Source: JACDET01 sp038253825 | GTDB lineage: Bacteria; Patescibacteriota; Microgenomatia; Levybacterales; UBA12049 | NCBI GenBank assembly: GCA_038253825.1 | Contig: JBBSGT010000039.1 | Location: 1-11,263 of the forward strand | DNA: 11,263 bases | Direction: 5' to 3' | Part shown: positions 1 to 6,991 of the stretch, in pieces | Layout of the letters: each line of letters opens with the position of its first letter | Numbering within the stretch: the stretch's first letter is position 1 | Translations under genes and position numbers: made by a program | The notes under the pieces: model-generated | Seen by the model: only the letters and a program-made list of their open reading frames with translations | Databases searched by the model: none | Told to the model about the DNA's origin: nothing

Positions 1-1
1 A

Positions 2-1822
2 ACTTCATCAGTGGACAGGGCAAGTTTTATCATGGCAGTGAGCAGCCACTTTAGCATATCTGCCACATTTTTTCATGCACAGCTGTATGAAAATTACTCT
101 TCAATAAAATATGCCATTCTGTTTTTCGCTGGCTATATCTTAAAATCCGTTCCAGGAATGGATGGAGTACTGAGGCACTTTAATCCCTCGCCTGCGAAAA
201 CCCAATACTCTGCAGGGGGAAAAATTGCGGAAACTGTTACAGACGCTATCGAGGTGTTTATCGGAGAAACTGCTTTTGCTTTATCACCCCCAGGTTCTTC
301 GGAAGAGGCAGTACGAGATCAAATTGGCATAGTAGATGATTGTTATAAGGTAGGCAATGAAGCATTATTTAATTTTCACAGAGAAATGAGACGAGGAGGG
401 CTACTCGATATTTTTCTAACAGGAGAAATTAGGCAGCTCGGGTCTCTTGCACTGCACGGAAAACATGCTCGTAATCTCCTGTTTACTGGACAACTTGAAG
501 AAACTGATCCTTTTGTAAAAGAACTTATTTGGCGACTTGAAGTCAAAAGAAACGAATCTCTTAAACGTTTAAAAATACCAGGAACGAACCAGCAAACCTA
601 TGCTCAGATTGATGAGTATTTTTTTGACCATGCTGATCTCCAAGAAGTCTTTTGGAGTGAGTTTCTTACCACTGGAGGAAATGAATCTTCTTACGATTTT
701 AAATATGCATCTTCCTTTTGTGAAGCAAACCCCGAAGAAATTGAAAAGTTTCTTCGAACAATCCCTCTTGGAAGTATGGAATCAGGAGATCAAAAAAGAT
801 TATTGACACAGCTCGTAACAGTAACCGTTATGATGAAACAACAGGCTAGTACAAGAGATGTGCCATGGAGTGGGCGTGCAACAGATGCGATGATAGACGC
901 ACTTGAGAAAGTCGCGGGTGAGGCAGGTTTGAGAAGGACAATTGTCGGTGAATTAGCTGTCCTGGCTGATACAATACCAGGTTTTATTACATTAGGTGAT
1001 GCCTTGCAAGGACAGGCTGTTGTGTCCAAAGGTGATCAAACAAGAGAAGAGTTTATTGCAAGTAACAGTGATCTCGTCGTTATGTATGAGTCTACTGCAC
1101 CCTGGCCAGAAAAAGGACAGAGAAAAGATGTTGAAGTTGAGCCGAGATTAGTTGTTAGTTCTGAACAAGTTGCTTCTCTTCCACCATGGCAAGATGTGCA
1201 TATACCTGAGGATCAAGTTGTAGGACCATTGCTTAATCATTTACACAGACGAGTTCTCATTTCAGAAGAGCTGCGTATCGTCAATGAGCTTAATGCATTT
1301 AGAAGAAATCTCTCTCAGGAACCACGCATACGAACTAGGAGGAAGCCGGCGATTGTTCCCTTTATTCTTCCGCAGTCGCATCCACTTAGGATCTTGCACG
1401 AAATAGGAGTGGACGCACTACAATTTGAGGGGGATGATATAAAAATTATTATAGATGCAGAACGAGCACATATGAATTTTGAAAATGGCCGACGGTTGCT
1501 CGTAGAGGGTGCCTATGATTCAGTAGATGATAGTGTGTTTATTTTAGGGGAGGATGATTCAGATAACCCATCTGCGTTTAACGTTGCTCTTACCGCAGCA
1601 TGTCGGTGGGCATATACGAGATTTGTTGATAATGGGGAACGGGTTACTAAAGGTGTGAATAAGCTGGTGCAGCAATGGGATGAGAGAAGGACAACAGATC
1701 CTACACTGCCTTCTTTAGAATATGATGCAGGTTATGGTATTCGTAATACCCCTACAGTGCTTACAGAGATTGACAATTTGCCCGTAATCCTTACTTTGAA
1801 AGAGACGCAAAATAATGTATAG
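2..1822 (+). CDS. Large protein of unknown function, possibly 5'-partial
   Basis: I do not recognise this protein. The frame is open to the left edge of the window. A GTG at 11 and an ATG at 32 are possible starts, but neither has a Shine-Dalgarno, so the true start may lie outside. Counting from the GTG it is 603 residues. A moderately hydrophobic stretch lies at about residues 33-47; the rest looks soluble, mixed alpha/beta and rich in Glu and Asp. I see no P-loop, no catalytic signature, no zinc ligands and no repeats. Residues about 430-455 carry an Arg-rich patch, and the C-terminal 150 residues are acidic. It ends at TAG 1820-1822 and converges on the membrane-protein gene with a gap of 51 bases. 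The long open frame with normal codon use makes it a real gene. Its function is open; a lineage-restricted protein is plausible. Confidence 0.8.
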   Translation, partial: TSSVDRASFIMAVSSHFSISATFFHAQLYENYSSIKYAILFFAGYILKSVPGMDGVLRHFNPSPAKTQYSAGGKIAETVTDAIEVFIGETAFALSPPGSSEEAVRDQIGIVDDCYKVGNEALFNFHREMRRGGLLDIFLTGEIRQLGSLALHGKHARNLLFTGQLEETDPFVKELIWRLEVKRNESLKRLKIPGTNQQTYAQIDEYFFDHADLQEVFWSEFLTTGGNESSYDFKYASSFCEANPEEIEKFLRTIPLGSMESGDQKRLLTQLVTVTVMMKQQASTRDVPWSGRATDAMIDALEKVAGEAGLRRTIVGELAVLADTIPGFITLGDALQGQAVVSKGDQTREEFIASNSDLVVMYESTAPWPEKGQRKDVEVEPRLVVSSEQVASLPPWQDVHIPEDQVVGPLLNHLHRRVLISEELRIVNELNAFRRNLSQEPRIRTRRKPAIVPFILPQSHPLRILHEIGVDALQFEGDDIKIIIDAERAHMNFENGRRLLVEGAYDSVDDSVFILGEDDSDNPSAFNVALTAACRWAYTRFVDNGERVTKGVNKLVQQWDERRTTDPTLPSLEYDAGYGIRNTPTVLTEIDNLPVILTLKETQNNV

Positions 1823-1873
1823 GGTCCAGGGTTGATACTCTTTGTACGGGAGATTGTATGGTAGCAATGACCA

Positions 1874-2608
1874 TCACCGTTTGAACCGCCAGAGTATTTT
1901 CCTTATTTTGCCTTTTCGTTTCGTTTCGTAAAAATGACCTAGATCCTCTACCACGCTTTTGGGAGATGTTATATACGAAGGTATGCTAAATGACGGAGAA
2001 GACAATCGCTGTTCACGCAACTGCTGTTTAACTTGTTTGAGCCGCAGGGTAGGAAAAAATAAGAGCATTATGACTACGATCTCACTTACGAAAAGATAAA
2101 TTGGATAGACGCTAATTACTGGATTAAAGCTTGTAAGAGCAAAGAGATTGAGGAATGATCCCAGTGTAATAATAGCCCAGGATAACGTATTCTCTGTTTT
2201 TGGATGATAATAGGATTTTTTAATTGTCGGTATGAGCCCTAAAAATTTAACAACGATACTAAGATAAAGCGCTGCTACTGGGTTCTTTGTAATAATCCAA
2301 GAGAGTATCCCAACGAATGCCCCGACGAGACACAGGATATCAAGCTTGCCCGCACCACCAAAACCATACTTGATTGATAATAAAAAAATAAACATCTGTC
2401 CAATTGCAAATGCCAAAGGAATCCATATAGTCGCACGCGCTCCTGAAGCAAAATAACTAAACAGAATAACAATATTAACCATCGACCATATGGCATACGT
2501 CGCACGGTGGGGTTTGGTTTTCCCTGCAAATATGGCGTGAATATAGGGGATATAAGAGAGAAATGCGAGAAATCCTGCAATTTGGCCAAAGACAGAAATT
2601 GAAACCAT
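1874..2608 (-). CDS. Seven-helix membrane protein with PQ-loop/SWEET-like internal repeat
   Basis: This is a 244-residue integral membrane protein. Hydrophobic segments lie at about residues 6-26, 39-56, 60-80, 90-107, 110-128, 141-160 and 164-187, followed by a basic, soluble C-terminal tail of about 55 residues that is probably cytoplasmic. Two halves resemble each other. Residues 17-56 hold 'IPYIHAIFAGKTKPHRATYAIW' in essence (Pro21, Lys30-Thr31, Trp41), and residues 123-160 hold Pro127, Pro136-Lys-Thr and Trp144 in the same order. Three helices, a linker helix and three helices is the arrangement of SWEET sugar transporters, and a Pro in the first helix of each triple is the PQ-loop hallmark. 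Membership of that superfamily is therefore an inference; the substrate is unknown. The ATG at 2608 lies 6 bases after a TATACT -10 box with no Shine-Dalgarno. It stands alone, divergent from the stress-protein gene. Confidence 0.85.
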   Translation of the reverse strand: MVSISVFGQIAGFLAFLSYIPYIHAIFAGKTKPHRATYAIWSMVNIVILFSYFASGARATIWIPLAFAIGQMFIFLLSIKYGFGGAGKLDILCLVGAFVGILSWIITKNPVAALYLSIVVKFLGLIPTIKKSYYHPKTENTLSWAIITLGSFLNLFALTSFNPVISVYPIYLFVSEIVVIMLLFFPTLRLKQVKQQLREQRLSSPSFSIPSYITSPKSVVEDLGHFYETKRKGKIRKILWRFKR

Positions 2609-2614
2609 TTATTT

Positions 2615-2620
2615 AGTATA
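2615..2620 (-). promoter_or_regulatory. -10 box of the seven-helix protein gene, leaderless spacing
   Basis: TATACT on the minus strand matches five of six bases of the -10 consensus. Six bases separate it from the ATG at 2608, so transcription would begin at about the A of the start codon. No convincing -35 is seen; TAGAAC at 17 bases is poor. Confidence 0.45.
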
Positions 2621-2700
2621 AACGAAAAATAGTTTCTGTTCTAGAATTAATTTAGATAGTAACCTCATGTCCACTTATATACCAGCATTTTTTCACAACT

Positions 2701-2743
2701 CTTACGTTAGTAAGTAAGTTTTCTTATAGTTGTGTCATATACT
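2701..2743 (+). promoter_or_regulatory. Putative promoter/operator region of the stress-protein gene
   Basis: Two candidate -10 boxes lie here, TATAGT (2725-2730) and TATACT (2738-2743), with no good -35 for either. A perfect inverted repeat CTTAC-GTTA-GTAAG (2701-2714) sits where the -35 of the first box would be and could be an operator. Either start would leave a 5' leader of about 50-65 bases, unlike the leaderless neighbours. Confidence 0.35.
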
Positions 2744-2784
2744 TTTATTGTTGAATTAAGAAAGAAAAGAGATAAATATTTATG

Positions 2785-2794
2785 AAAGGAGGTG
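2785..2794 (+). promoter_or_regulatory. Strong Shine-Dalgarno that sets the stress-protein start
   Basis: AAAGGAGGTG is a near-perfect complement of the 16S rRNA tail and lies 6 bases before ATG 2801. An in-frame GTG at 2792 is part of this site, so it is not a credible start. It is the only clear Shine-Dalgarno in the window. Confidence 0.85.
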
Positions 2795-2800
2795 AAAAGT

Positions 2801-3553
2801 ATGACAGAAACAATATTAGGCATTTTTACAGATAGATCTGATGTTGAAGAGGCAATCAGTAAGCTTCAAGGGAAAGGATTTAATCCGAAAGATATTTCTA
2901 TTGTCATGCGTGACAAGGCAGAAGCAAAAGATATTGGCCATGACACTGGGGCAAATGTCGCAGGAGGCGCACTTTCAGGTGCGACGACAGGCGCAGCCGT
3001 AGGTGGTATTGCAGGTCTTCTTGCAGGAACAATTCTTCCTGGACTTGGAGGCTTTTTAATCGGTGGTCCGATCGGCGCAGCACTTGGTTTAACAGGTGCA
3101 GCAGCTACGACTGTCTCTGGTGTAGCAACCGGAGCCGTCGCTGGAGGATTGATTGGAGCACTCATGGGTCTAGGTCTTAAAAAAGATGAGGCTGAGCATT
3201 ATGAATCAAGAGTTAAAGAAGGTGCGATTTTGCTTGCTGTTCCAGCGGGAGCAGAAGAAGCAGGAATCGTTACCGATATCTTTGAAGAATATAATGCAAC
3301 TGACGTAAAGACTATTGCCCAAACTCGTGATGATATGCAACAGACAACGACAAAACGTGTGTATGCAGATCAGGAGCAAGAACAAACCGAGAAGGTTACT
3401 TCTTCCCATCAGCAGACACACCACGTTGCATCAGCAGGTGCAAAAGGTGGAACGTCTTCTGACAATGCTCATAAAGGATGGCATGGTGATTCAAAGCATC
3501 ATGCACAAGCAGGGAAAGGAAATGAACCACATCACGCAAAAGGTAAAAAGTAA
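2801..3553 (+). CDS. General stress protein 17M/YflT-like protein with glycine-zipper core and His-rich tail
   Basis: This is a 250-residue protein. Residues 3-40 (TETILGIFTDRSDVEEAISKL followed by a G-F-x-P-x-D-I-S-I-V segment) match the N-terminal fold of general stress protein 17M/YflT-type domains, where a ferredoxin-like half captures 'xxGFxxxDISVV'. Residues 47-125 form a long Gly/Ala-rich stretch with GxxxG spacing, probably a helical hairpin that can enter membranes or self-associate. Residues 128-172 return to the soluble domain (EAEHYESRVKEGAILLAVPA). The tail, 200-250, has nine His residues in about 45, plus Lys and Gly, and looks disordered and possibly metal-binding. Such proteins are linked to general stress responses in Firmicutes, but the molecular role is unknown. 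It is monocistronic, with a strong ribosome site and a terminator downstream, which suggests high expression. Confidence 0.85.
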   Translation: MTETILGIFTDRSDVEEAISKLQGKGFNPKDISIVMRDKAEAKDIGHDTGANVAGGALSGATTGAAVGGIAGLLAGTILPGLGGFLIGGPIGAALGLTGAAATTVSGVATGAVAGGLIGALMGLGLKKDEAEHYESRVKEGAILLAVPAGAEEAGIVTDIFEEYNATDVKTIAQTRDDMQQTTTKRVYADQEQEQTEKVTSSHQQTHHVASAGAKGGTSSDNAHKGWHGDSKHHAQAGKGNEPHHAKGKK

Positions 3554-3590
3554 ATATATAGCAATTGCGCAATTGGAACAATCTAATCCA

Positions 3591-3638
3591 ACAAAATGTG
3601 AGGCAGTTACAAAAATTATCAAGCTGTCTCACTTTTGT
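3591..3638. terminator. Bidirectional rho-independent terminator
   Basis: GTGAGGCAG (3598-3606) pairs with CTGTCTCAC (3624-3632) in a 9-bp stem with one G-U pair and a 17-base loop. It is preceded by ACAAAA and followed by TTTTGT, so either strand gives a U-rich tail. It sits between the convergent stress-protein gene (+) and surface-protein operon (-), as a shared terminator should. Confidence 0.65.
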
Positions 3639-3700
3639 GAGTTTGTTCGATAAAAATTGTATGTGCTTTCTTTCTTCCCATGTAAGTTTCTCCCACAGAT

Positions 3701-5056
3701 TTAGAGAATAAAGAATATTAATCCCCCTGCAAGTAAGAGGATTGAGCTTGCACCCACCATAATAATTGTCCCTGTAGTATTTCCTGTCGGAGCCATGGTT
3801 GGTTGTGGTGTGGGAATGCGTGGAGCTGGTTGTTGCACGACGGTTTGTATACCAGGCTGTTGCACAATCGTTTGTGTTCCAGGTGATCTGACAACTATTT
3901 GCTGTGGTGGTTGTTGAATTATTTGGGGTGGGGACGGAATAGTTTTCACCACCACAATAGGAGTTGGTGTTGGAAGCGGTGTCGACGTTGGCACGAGCGT
4001 GGGGGTAGGTGACGGAGTAGGAGTCGGAGTGGGTGTTAACGTTGGCGTTGGAGACAGTGTCGGTGATGGCGTTGGCGTTGGCGTTGGCGTTGGCGAAGGG
4101 ACACTACAAGTACTTGGTGTACTCGTTGTCGGTGTTGTACCTGTTGTGCAGGCATTAACTGCCGAAACACTACACTGATAGGTCTGCGTTACGACATCGG
4201 GGAATGAAAATTCGGTGGAAGGCGCATTAACAGTACCTGTTTTTACTTCACCTGTTGTTATATTTTTAATAGTTACATTATACGAAGAAGCAACTGGTAC
4301 GCTGTCCCAGCGGCAAAAACCTAAGGGTGTCTGATTTGCAGGGCAAACTTCAGGGGAAGGTGTTGGTGTGACAGGACAAACTTTGGCAGGACTCTTTGTG
4401 AGAGTGCCTGGTTTTCCAACAGCATTGATTCCTGCAACAGCACACGTATACGATGTCCCGGGTGTCATAGGAAATGTGCTTTTCGCGGAACTGGAAGCAA
4501 CACTTTGCTGGTCTACAACTTTGCCTGACTCAGTTTCAGTGACAGTAACTTGGTATCCTTGCGCATCATGTAATGGGTCCCAGGCACAAAGTCCTTGGTT
4601 ATTTTGTCCGCTTGCTGGACAGAAATTAGCTGATGTTGTAGTGGCTGGACAAGTACTCACTGCATTGTAATTAGCTGTTACGGAATTATTATAATTTTGA
4701 GAAGTAAGCGTGAAAACGACTCCATTTGCATTTAAGGAGGTTGAACCTGTATCAATTACTCCGGATCCCGACTGTTGTTGGGGGACTGTTCCCAAGTTCA
4801 TTGTTTTGCCACTTTGCAAATCTTTGGCGAAGACCGTAACAACTGGTGCACCTGTAGAATTAGAATAGCTTACATTAATTACGGCATGTCCTGAAGTCGC
4901 GTCACAAGAAGAAGTCGCAACTTGGGGTGTAGATGAGGCGTGTGGTTGGAATATCTGTTGATTTTGCAGGAGAAATACGGTAAGTGGAATTGCCAGTAAT
5001 ACGATACCGGCAACTATAAAAAAGAATGTTTTTTTTGTTGGTTTCGGGACATTCAC
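3701..5056 (-). CDS. Surface protein with N-terminal anchor, two Fn3-like repeats, Pro-Thr stalk and C-terminal membrane helix
   Basis: The 451-residue product begins with a short basic segment and a hydrophobic helix (about 10-30), followed by a Gln-rich stretch and 'HASS', a typical signal or anchor of this lineage. Residues 50-135 form a beta-rich domain shared with the upstream gene's product. Two similar Cys-framed modules follow, at 146-227 and 238-317. Each has a 'G-x-C-x-W-D' near its start, 'Y-x-V-T' in the middle and 'Y-x-C-x-V-x-A-x-N' near its end, resembling fibronectin type III. A Pro-Thr-Ser stalk (319-366), a Gln-Pro-rich piece with a near-repeat of IVQQPG (395-411), and a C-terminal hydrophobic helix (428-450) complete it. 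It is probably displayed outside the cell and held at both ends. The start is GTG 5056, the most upstream in-frame start after the preceding stop, only 6 bases past it. I see no good ribosome site, so translation may be coupled. Confidence 0.88.
   Translation of the reverse strand: MNVPKPTKKTFFFIVAGIVLLAIPLTVFLLQNQQIFQPHASSTPQVATSSCDATSGHAVINVSYSNSTGAPVVTVFAKDLQSGKTMNLGTVPQQQSGSGVIDTGSTSLNANGVVFTLTSQNYNNSVTANYNAVSTCPATTTSANFCPASGQNNQGLCAWDPLHDAQGYQVTVTETESGKVVDQQSVASSSAKSTFPMTPGTSYTCAVAGINAVGKPGTLTKSPAKVCPVTPTPSPEVCPANQTPLGFCRWDSVPVASSYNVTIKNITTGEVKTGTVNAPSTEFSFPDVVTQTYQCSVSAVNACTTGTTPTTSTPSTCSVPSPTPTPTPTPSPTLSPTPTLTPTPTPTPSPTPTLVPTSTPLPTPTPIVVVKTIPSPPQIIQQPPQQIVVRSPGTQTIVQQPGIQTVVQQPAPRIPTPQPTMAPTGNTTGTIIMVGASSILLLAGGLIFFIL
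4071..4094. repeat. GTTGGC hexanucleotide tandem repeat in the Pro-Thr stalk
   Basis: Four exact GTTGGC copies lie in tandem, with degenerate relatives from about 3961 to 4094. On the coding strand they give alternating Pro-Thr codons (CCA ACG). A six-base unit can change copy number without shifting frame, so stalk length could vary. Confidence 0.75.
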
Positions 5057-5062
5057 TCTGTT

Positions 5063-5719
5063 CTAATATTGTTTTGTACAATTTGGACAATCAATATGGA
5101 CATTACTTACTGGACCTAAGGTAGGGCAAATGGTTGGAGTAGGAGTAGGGACTCCATATGGATAAGGTGTCGGCGTGGGCGTCGGTGCATTATAAGGAGG
5201 AGGAGTAGGCGTTGGGGTTGCTTGGGGAGAACAGGTTGCGCTTCCTGAACTGTATCCACCGTAACCATAACCACCGTTACTATTATTTCCGGCTTGATAA
5301 CTGGCTGTTTTGCTACTTGTGTCATTGTAACTATCAGGCTTGCTCAGCAAGAAGGTGACGCTACTGGAATTTAAAGCAGATTTTTTCGTATGGATAATAC
5401 CCGTGACAGTTTTCCCAGATTGTACTGTACCCAGATTGATTGTTACTCCTGTTTGATTATCTTTGGCCGTAACATTTATTGTAGTTGTAGAGTAGCTATA
5501 ATATGACGAGCTGGAGTTCTTAATCGAGACATTGATATCAAACCCATTTGCCCCACAAACAAGCGAAGCTGATTGGCTTGTGCTATATGAACTAGTGGAT
5601 GCTTCTTGTTTTAAATTTTGTTGATGTTGTACCTGGATAAGAGTAAGCGGAACTGCAATCAAGGCAATAAGCACAAGCGCGAGTGATATAAACTTAGGTG
5701 ATGACAGCAGACTTTTCAC
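5063..5719 (-). CDS. Surface protein, paralog of the downstream gene, with Pro-Thr tail
   Basis: I chose GTG 5719, giving 218 residues, because it places a basic residue and the hydrophobic helix (10-28) at the N terminus as in the neighbour. The frame stays open to a GTG at 5818 (251 residues), so an extended form cannot be excluded. After the helix come a Gln-rich stretch and residues 55-145, a beta-rich Ser/Tyr/Thr domain that aligns with residues 50-135 of the next gene: both have 'NVS-x-x-NS', 'AKD-x-Q-(T/S)G-x-T-x-NLGTV' and a 'LN...V-x-F-x-L' segment. A Gly/Tyr-rich patch (149-158) and a Pro-Thr-Tyr linker (167-197) follow. It ends abruptly after 'CPTLGPVSNVHIDCPNC', with no C-terminal membrane helix. 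It is the first gene of a two-gene unit; the next starts 6 bases after its TAG. Confidence 0.8.
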   Translation of the reverse strand: MKSLLSSPKFISLALVLIALIAVPLTLIQVQHQQNLKQEASTSSYSTSQSASLVCGANGFDINVSIKNSSSSYYSYSTTTINVTAKDNQTGVTINLGTVQSGKTVTGIIHTKKSALNSSSVTFLLSKPDSYNDTSSKTASYQAGNNSNGGYGYGGYSSGSATCSPQATPTPTPPPYNAPTPTPTPYPYGVPTPTPTICPTLGPVSNVHIDCPNCTKQY

Positions 5720-5810
5720 GTATAAATAATTCCTTAATCTAATCTTAGCATATTCGGAGATATACGTACTAGTCAACAATGATAAGTCTATATAAATTAT
5801 TTCGCTCAAT

Positions 5811-5840
5811 TTAACCACAAAAAATGTATGATACTATACC
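5811..5840 (+). promoter_or_regulatory. Weak candidate promoter of the nicotinate phosphoribosyltransferase gene
   Basis: TTAACC (5811-5816), an 18-base spacer and TATACC (5835-5840) each match four of six consensus bases. Transcription would begin near 5847, six bases before ATG 5853. TATGAT at 5827-5832 is an alternative -10. The region 5720-5852 must also hold the divergent promoter of the surface-protein pair, for which I see no clear box. Confidence 0.35.
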
Positions 5841-5852
5841 ATAGTTCAGTTT

Positions 5853-6929
5853 ATGAAATTTTTTAATGATACACACATTGATAAAATACGTAAAGGATAT
5901 TATTCAGCAGTATATTTTAACCGAACTAAATATATTCTCCTGAAAGAAAAAAACTTTCAAAATGTTACTATGCAAATATTTCAAAAGAATGATAACGTAA
6001 ACTTGTGTGGGATAGCAGAAGTAATTGAACTCTTACGGTTTGGGACAGGGTATTGGAAAAATGATAAGTGGGTTGATAAGTCAGATAAAATAACAGTAAA
6101 AGCATTACAAGACGGAGATAGAGTCACATCACGAGAATCAATCATGCATATTACTGGTCCGTATGTTTACTTTGCCCACTTAGAATCGCTCTATCTTGGT
6201 ATTCTGGCCAGAAGAACAAATATAGCAACAAATGCACAACAAGTTCTTTCCGTAACAAACAAACCAATTTTATTCTTCGGCGATCGTTTTGATTCCTTTC
6301 TCAATCAGGAAGGAGATGGTTATGCAGCACATATCGGTGGAATAACCAGTGTCGCGACAGAAGCGCAATCTTTTCTCTGGCAAGGACAGGTAGTTGGGAC
6401 AATGCCTCATTCGCTCATAGCAGTACATCAAGGAAATACGCTTCAAGCTGCGAAAGCATTTATAAAATACTATCCAAATATTCCGCTGGTTGTTTTAGTT
6501 GATTTTGACAATGATTGCGTCACGACGTCTCTACAAGTGGCTAGAGCCTTAGGAAAGAGATTATGGGGTATAAGACTCGATACATCAGAATCTTTGGTTG
6601 ACAAATCACTTCAGGATTACAAAAAAGAAAAAAAATTTTATGGAGTAAATCCTACGTTAGTTAAAAATATCAGGAAGTCGTTAAATAATGCACAATTTGG
6701 TCATGTCAAAATTGTTGTTTCAGGCGGGTTTGATAAAGAAAAAATTGCACTGTTTGAGAATGAGCAGACTCCAGTTGATTTTTACGGCGTTGGTTCATGG
6801 CTTCTTAAAGGAACGAATCCTTTTACTGCTGATACTGTGCGCGTGGGAAATAAACACATTGCGAAAGCAGGAAGAAAATATAAAAAAAATCCTCGGATGA
6901 AAAATATTTATCTTGATAGGATCTCTTAA
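5853..6929 (+). CDS. pncB: Nicotinate phosphoribosyltransferase (NAPRTase family)
   Basis: The 358-residue protein would join nicotinate to phosphoribosyl pyrophosphate to give nicotinate mononucleotide, the first step of the Preiss-Handler NAD salvage path in the cytosol. Diagnostic segments run in the expected order: an Arg-rich 'RRTNIATNA' at 120-128, 'GTMPHSLI' at 182-189 with the conserved His, 'VDFDND' at 216-221, 'GIRLDTSE' at 239-246, 'SGGFD' at 290-294 and 'YGVGSWL' at 311-317. These form the phosphoribosyl-binding barrel of type II phosphoribosyltransferases. The length and motifs are closer to the shorter archaeal-type enzymes than to E. coli PncB. A nicotinamide-specific role is less likely but cannot be ruled out. 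No Shine-Dalgarno precedes ATG 5853. The next gene lies 62 bases downstream and may share transcription. Confidence 0.85.
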   Translation: MKFFNDTHIDKIRKGYYSAVYFNRTKYILLKEKNFQNVTMQIFQKNDNVNLCGIAEVIELLRFGTGYWKNDKWVDKSDKITVKALQDGDRVTSRESIMHITGPYVYFAHLESLYLGILARRTNIATNAQQVLSVTNKPILFFGDRFDSFLNQEGDGYAAHIGGITSVATEAQSFLWQGQVVGTMPHSLIAVHQGNTLQAAKAFIKYYPNIPLVVLVDFDNDCVTTSLQVARALGKRLWGIRLDTSESLVDKSLQDYKKEKKFYGVNPTLVKNIRKSLNNAQFGHVKIVVSGGFDKEKIALFENEQTPVDFYGVGSWLLKGTNPFTADTVRVGNKHIAKAGRKYKKNPRMKNIYLDRIS

Positions 6930-6957
6930 ATAACCCATACTCATAAAATGATAATAC

Positions 6958-6985
6958 TTGCTATCTTGGGGGAAACAGGTACTAT
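6958..6985 (+). promoter_or_regulatory. Candidate leaderless promoter of the metal transporter gene
   Basis: TTGCTA (6958-6963), a 16-base spacer and TACTAT (6980-6985) lie so that transcription would begin near 6992, the A of the start codon. Each box matches four of six consensus bases. Confidence 0.4.
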
Positions 6986-6991
6986 AGAAGA

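Noticed and set aside
1858..1874. ATGGT/ACCAT hairpin between the first two genes as a terminator
   Set aside because: The stem is only 5 bp, with a 7-base loop and no U-tract.
2792..2800. GTG at 2792 as the start of the stress protein
   Set aside because: The GTG is inside the Shine-Dalgarno AAAGGAGGTG; ATG 2801 has correct spacing from it.
2782..2835. 17-codon upstream frame overlapping the stress-protein start (ATG 2782)
   Set aside because: Its codons are made of the ribosome-binding site and the next gene's start in another frame; nothing supports translation.
2866..3165. 99-residue Pro/Ala-rich frame on the minus strand inside the stress-protein gene
   Set aside because: It is the complement of the Gly/Ala-rich coding core and lacks its own signals.
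3961..4094. GTTGGC-like repeats as a CRISPR or mobile-element array
   Set aside because: They lie in frame in a Pro-Thr coding stretch and have no spacers.
4902..5090. 62-residue minus-strand frame between the two surface genes
   Set aside because: It overlaps the start of the 451-residue surface protein in another frame, and its sequence has no surface-protein features, so it is not a frameshifted continuation of the upstream gene.
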